NCBI GenBank assembly: GCA_945860385.1 | Contig: CAMAQD010000001.1 | Location: 1 to 64,000, forward strand | Source: Flavobacterium psychrophilum | Lineage (GTDB): Bacteria; Bacteroidota; Bacteroidia; Flavobacteriales; Flavobacteriaceae | DNA length: 64,000 bases | Direction: 5' to 3' | Shown: positions 63,594-64,000 of the stretch, piece after piece | Numbering within the stretch: the stretch's first letter is position 1 | Layout of the letters: each line of letters begins with the position of its first letter | Program-made: the position numbers and the translations under genes | Notes under the pieces: model-generated | Databases searched by the model: none | What the model saw: only the letters and a program-made list of their open reading frames with translations | What the model was told of the DNA's origin: nothing

Positions 63594-64000
63594 TTGAGGT
63601 ATTTTATAAAACTGGCATACAACGGAACCAATTATCACGGGTGGCAGTGCCAGCCCAATGCCACTTCAGTGCAGGAAACATTGAGTAAAGCAATTTCAGT
63701 TGTATTGAACGCAGAAATTAATTTAATGGGCGCAGGACGCACCGATACTGGTGTTCATGCCAAGGAAATGTTTGCCCACTTTGATTTTGAAACTCCATTC
63801 GAGATTCAAAGTTTAATACACAAACTCAATTCCTATTTACCAAAAGACATTGTGATTTATGATATTATTCCCGTTCACGAGGAGGCTCATGCAAGATTTG
63901 ACGCTACAAAACGAACTTACGAGTATCATATTAATTCTTTTAAAGATGCCTTTTTGCAAAACGGAAGCTGGTATTATCACCAAAAATTAGACCTCGATTT
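63594..64000 (+). CDS. truA: tRNA pseudouridine(38-40) synthase TruA, 3' end outside the window
   Basis: 135 codons are visible. The frame reads RYFIKLAYNGTNYHGWQ, then the catalytic motif GAGRTDTGVHAKEMFAHFD with the nucleophilic Asp, then ARFDATKRTYEYHI, all TruA hallmarks. It isomerises uridines 38-40 in the anticodon arm of many tRNAs. The start is the TTG at 63594, since no ATG precedes the conserved N-terminus. It is divergent from the phosphoesterase gene. Confidence 0.92.
   Translation, partial: MRYFIKLAYNGTNYHGWQCQPNATSVQETLSKAISVVLNAEINLMGAGRTDTGVHAKEMFAHFDFETPFEIQSLIHKLNSYLPKDIVIYDIIPVHEEAHARFDATKRTYEYHINSFKDAFLQNGSWYYHQKLDLD

Overview
This 64 kb window is chromosomal DNA of a Flavobacterium-like member of the Bacteroidota. 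The evidence is low GC, promoters of the Bacteroidota type (TTG or TTTG, 19-22 bases, then TAnnTTTG), almost no Shine-Dalgarno sequences, a type IX secretion C-terminal sorting domain, a hybrid two-component regulator, HU-HIG and family choices typical of Flavobacteriaceae. The species is not identifiable from the sequence alone.

Layout. 1-3.5 kb: a decaying glycan-utilisation locus, made of a hybrid two-component sensor with an in-frame stop and a fragment of an N-acylglucosamine/cellobiose 2-epimerase gene. 3.6-13.8 kb, minus strand: tRNA-Ser, then a compact envelope/housekeeping operon read tpx-dgkA-ftsK-lolA-lptFG-ribBA, preceded by a YciO/Sua5 gene and a UvrD helicase. 13.9-14.1 kb: tRNA-Val with a broken tRNA copy under the same promoter. 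14.2-25.2 kb: MsbA-like ABC exporter, proline dehydrogenase, aroB, arginine decarboxylase, a deoxyhypusine-synthase-like gene, an atypical pyruvate kinase, a HAD phosphatase and a methyltransferase. 25.5-28.9 kb: small membrane and acidic proteins that look like an envelope or stress group. 28.9-33.8 kb: a D-2-hydroxyacid dehydrogenase, aguB, a surface lipoprotein and aguA. Together with speA these give arginine to agmatine to N-carbamoylputrescine to putrescine. 33.9-40.1 kb, minus strand: DUF2490, an outer-membrane barrel and two secreted sulfatases. 40.3-44.8 kb: an HU-like protein and a large type ISP/IIG restriction-modification gene. 45-51.4 kb: sodC, a LETM1-related protein, carbonic anhydrase, dps and oxyR (oxidative-stress block), then an M49 peptidase. 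51.7-64 kb: SRPBCC protein, an ECF sigma operon with a tandem-repeat protein, kup, RsmB-type methyltransferase, secreted endonuclease, rho, DUF4293, YfcE-like phosphodiesterase and the start of truA.

Most striking observation: the restriction-modification gene carries, in frame, a Vsr-like DUF559 nuclease domain bracketed by a 41-bp inverted repeat (40 of 41 positions match). Each arm is itself two small GC-rich hairpins. This looks like a small mobile nuclease-palindrome element that has entered a coding region without destroying the frame. The same gene is frameshifted at a run of 13 A, which could be phase variation, decay or a sequencing error. Other notable signals are several gene fossils (epimerase, a second ribB start, a sulfatase C-terminus, a half tRNA), a RibA domain without zinc cysteines, a deoxyhypusine-synthase homologue without the catalytic lysine, and a strongly folded candidate RNA before truA.
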